DNA of 55,628 bases. Source: an uncultured Ulvibacter sp. (GTDB taxonomy: Bacteria; Bacteroidota; Bacteroidia; Flavobacteriales; Flavobacteriaceae). Below are positions 55,040 through 55,628 of this stretch, piece after piece. How positions within the stretch are numbered: the first letter of the stretch is position 1; each line of letters begins with the position of its first letter. A program made the translations under genes and the position numbers. Under the pieces are notes generated by a model, which did not search any database, was not told the DNA's origin, and worked only from the letters and a program-made list of their open reading frames with translations. Where the stretch lies: positions 1-55,628 of the forward strand of contig CALIAF010000034.1 in assembly GCA_938041335.1 (NCBI GenBank), read 5' to 3'.

Positions 55040-55475
55040 ATAAGGGATACACAAAGCTTATTAATCAATGTTTTCTACTTAAAAGACATCAAAGGACCGT
55101 CTCATTGTAAAAGGAGCATCTCTTTCAAATGTAGCAATCATTGGTTAACAGATGTGTTGAACAATTAAAATTTCCGCAGAAAGCATGATCTAGTTCAAAC
55201 TTCGTGACTTCTTTTGAATGAAATTTTATAATTGAACTTGGTAGCCTTGTCAAGTGAAGTAAAGAATTTATATTCCCTTTAAACACTTCGCACTATAACT
55301 TTATAAGACGCTCCATCCCGATGAAGCGACCATCGTTAAGTATTACTATAATTTTCGATATTGTATTTATAAATCAAGCCCTATCGTCTTTTTCAATTCG
55401 CTTCTCCTTTGAAAAACTAACACTTGTAATTAACAAGGATAGTATAGAAACTAGTAAAAAGTAATGAATGATTTT
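55040..55475 (-). pseudogene. Decayed porE-like OmpA gene relic
   Basis: Directly after the stop of the partial PorP at the right edge, the minus strand reads KIIHYFLLVSILSLLITSVS then FSKEKRIEKDDRA and a stop, resembling the signal peptide and first TPR of PorE-like proteins, but without an ATG. About 200 bases on, at 55272-55221, YKFFTSLDKATKFNYKI lies at the position of the TPR sequence TYYYDSDYKNASNWYLKL of the intact gene here (offset ~201 bases in both). A weak VENID match near 55078 fits a later segment. Several frameshifts and stops separate them. Confidence 0.55.
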
Positions 55476-55493
55476 TTAGGATCGTTTTATGTT

Positions 55494-55628
55494 TTAAAAG
55501 AATCTAGGGGTTAACACTCTTTCTGGTTTTTTGAAAATATCATATCGTAACATCACTTCATAAGATCCATCACTGTAAGACTCTAATTCTGTAGTTTGGT
55601 AGTCGTAACCAACTCCAATAAACATTCC
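55494..55628 (-). CDS. C-terminal end of a second PorP/SprF protein (partial)
   Basis: 44 codons up to the stop at 55494; the start is outside the window. The residues YDYQTTELESYSDGSYEVML and KKPERVLTPRFF match the end of the PorP/SprF protein at 51075-52016 (about 80 percent identity over 44 residues), including the same C-terminal LTPRFF. It shows that a second cassette extends to the right. Confidence 0.93.
   Translation of the reverse strand, partial: GMFIGVGYDYQTTELESYSDGSYEVMLRYDIFKKPERVLTPRFF

Noticed and set aside
54985-55113. Short plus-strand frame MDLLKGIEIN...
   Set aside because: Only about 42 codons, no family resemblance, and it overlaps the minus-strand porE relic.

Overview
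The window is an AT-rich chromosomal segment from a member of the Bacteroidota, most likely a marine Flavobacteriaceae. The evidence is the set of secreted proteins ending in type IX secretion (T9SS) sorting domains of types A and B, the PorP/SprF and PorE-like genes, promoter elements of the TAnnTTTG type instead of sigma70 boxes, and weak Shine-Dalgarno signals. No phage, insertion sequence, CRISPR array, rRNA or tRNA was seen, so this is ordinary chromosome with accessory surface-protein blocks at both ends and in the middle.

Layout. 1-5.9 kb (minus): two tandem paralogous secreted proteins (propeller-like N-terminus, fibronectin III, GEVED), the left one cut by the window edge, with a small gene remnant between them. 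6.0-11.8 kb: aquaporin, LOG-family hydrolase, prmC and an acetyltransferase on the minus strand, divergent from ribD, a DMT transporter and a YigZ-family gene; then a thioesterase. 12-16 kb: dnaA, a low-molecular-weight phosphatase, a secreted sugar-dehydrogenase-like protein and an RsmI-like methyltransferase. 16-19.3 kb (minus): lysozyme-fold protein, mltG, an acetyltransferase and dapF, a cell-wall group. 19.4-25.7 kb (plus): HtrA protease, long-form GAPDH, an acetyltransferase, trmD and an RluA-type pseudouridine synthase, with several short palindromic or repeated elements between and inside genes. 25.7-29.6 kb (minus): a two-component pair, a propeller/Y_Y_Y sensor kinase and a LuxR-type regulator. 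30.0-40.8 kb (plus): a DUF418 membrane protein and a 3083-residue multidomain surface protein; these two genes share a duplicated promoter-like block. 40.9-46.2 kb: lipoprotein/DoxX/AlkB translationally coupled genes, S1/P1 nuclease, serine hydrolase, DUF819 carrier and DUF4369 lipoprotein. 46.3-49.0 kb (minus): small conserved protein, then idi, a PTPS/QueD-family gene, bcp and manA as a tight operon. 49.1-55.6 kb (minus): a T9SS type B cargo, PorP/SprF and PorE-like OmpA cassette, followed at the right edge by the end of a second porP gene whose expected PorE-like partner is visible only as a decayed relic.

How the parts fit. The surface-directed portion (type A cargos, the giant protein, the type B cargo with its own PorP/PorE pair) depends on a T9SS encoded elsewhere. 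The most notable non-textbook signals are the shared promoter/operator block before the DUF418 gene and the giant surface protein, the porE relic, a 16-nt palindrome inserted in frame in the pseudouridine synthase gene, and a roughly 410-bp array of related short repeats before that gene. All functional calls rest on reading motifs by eye; no database search was run.
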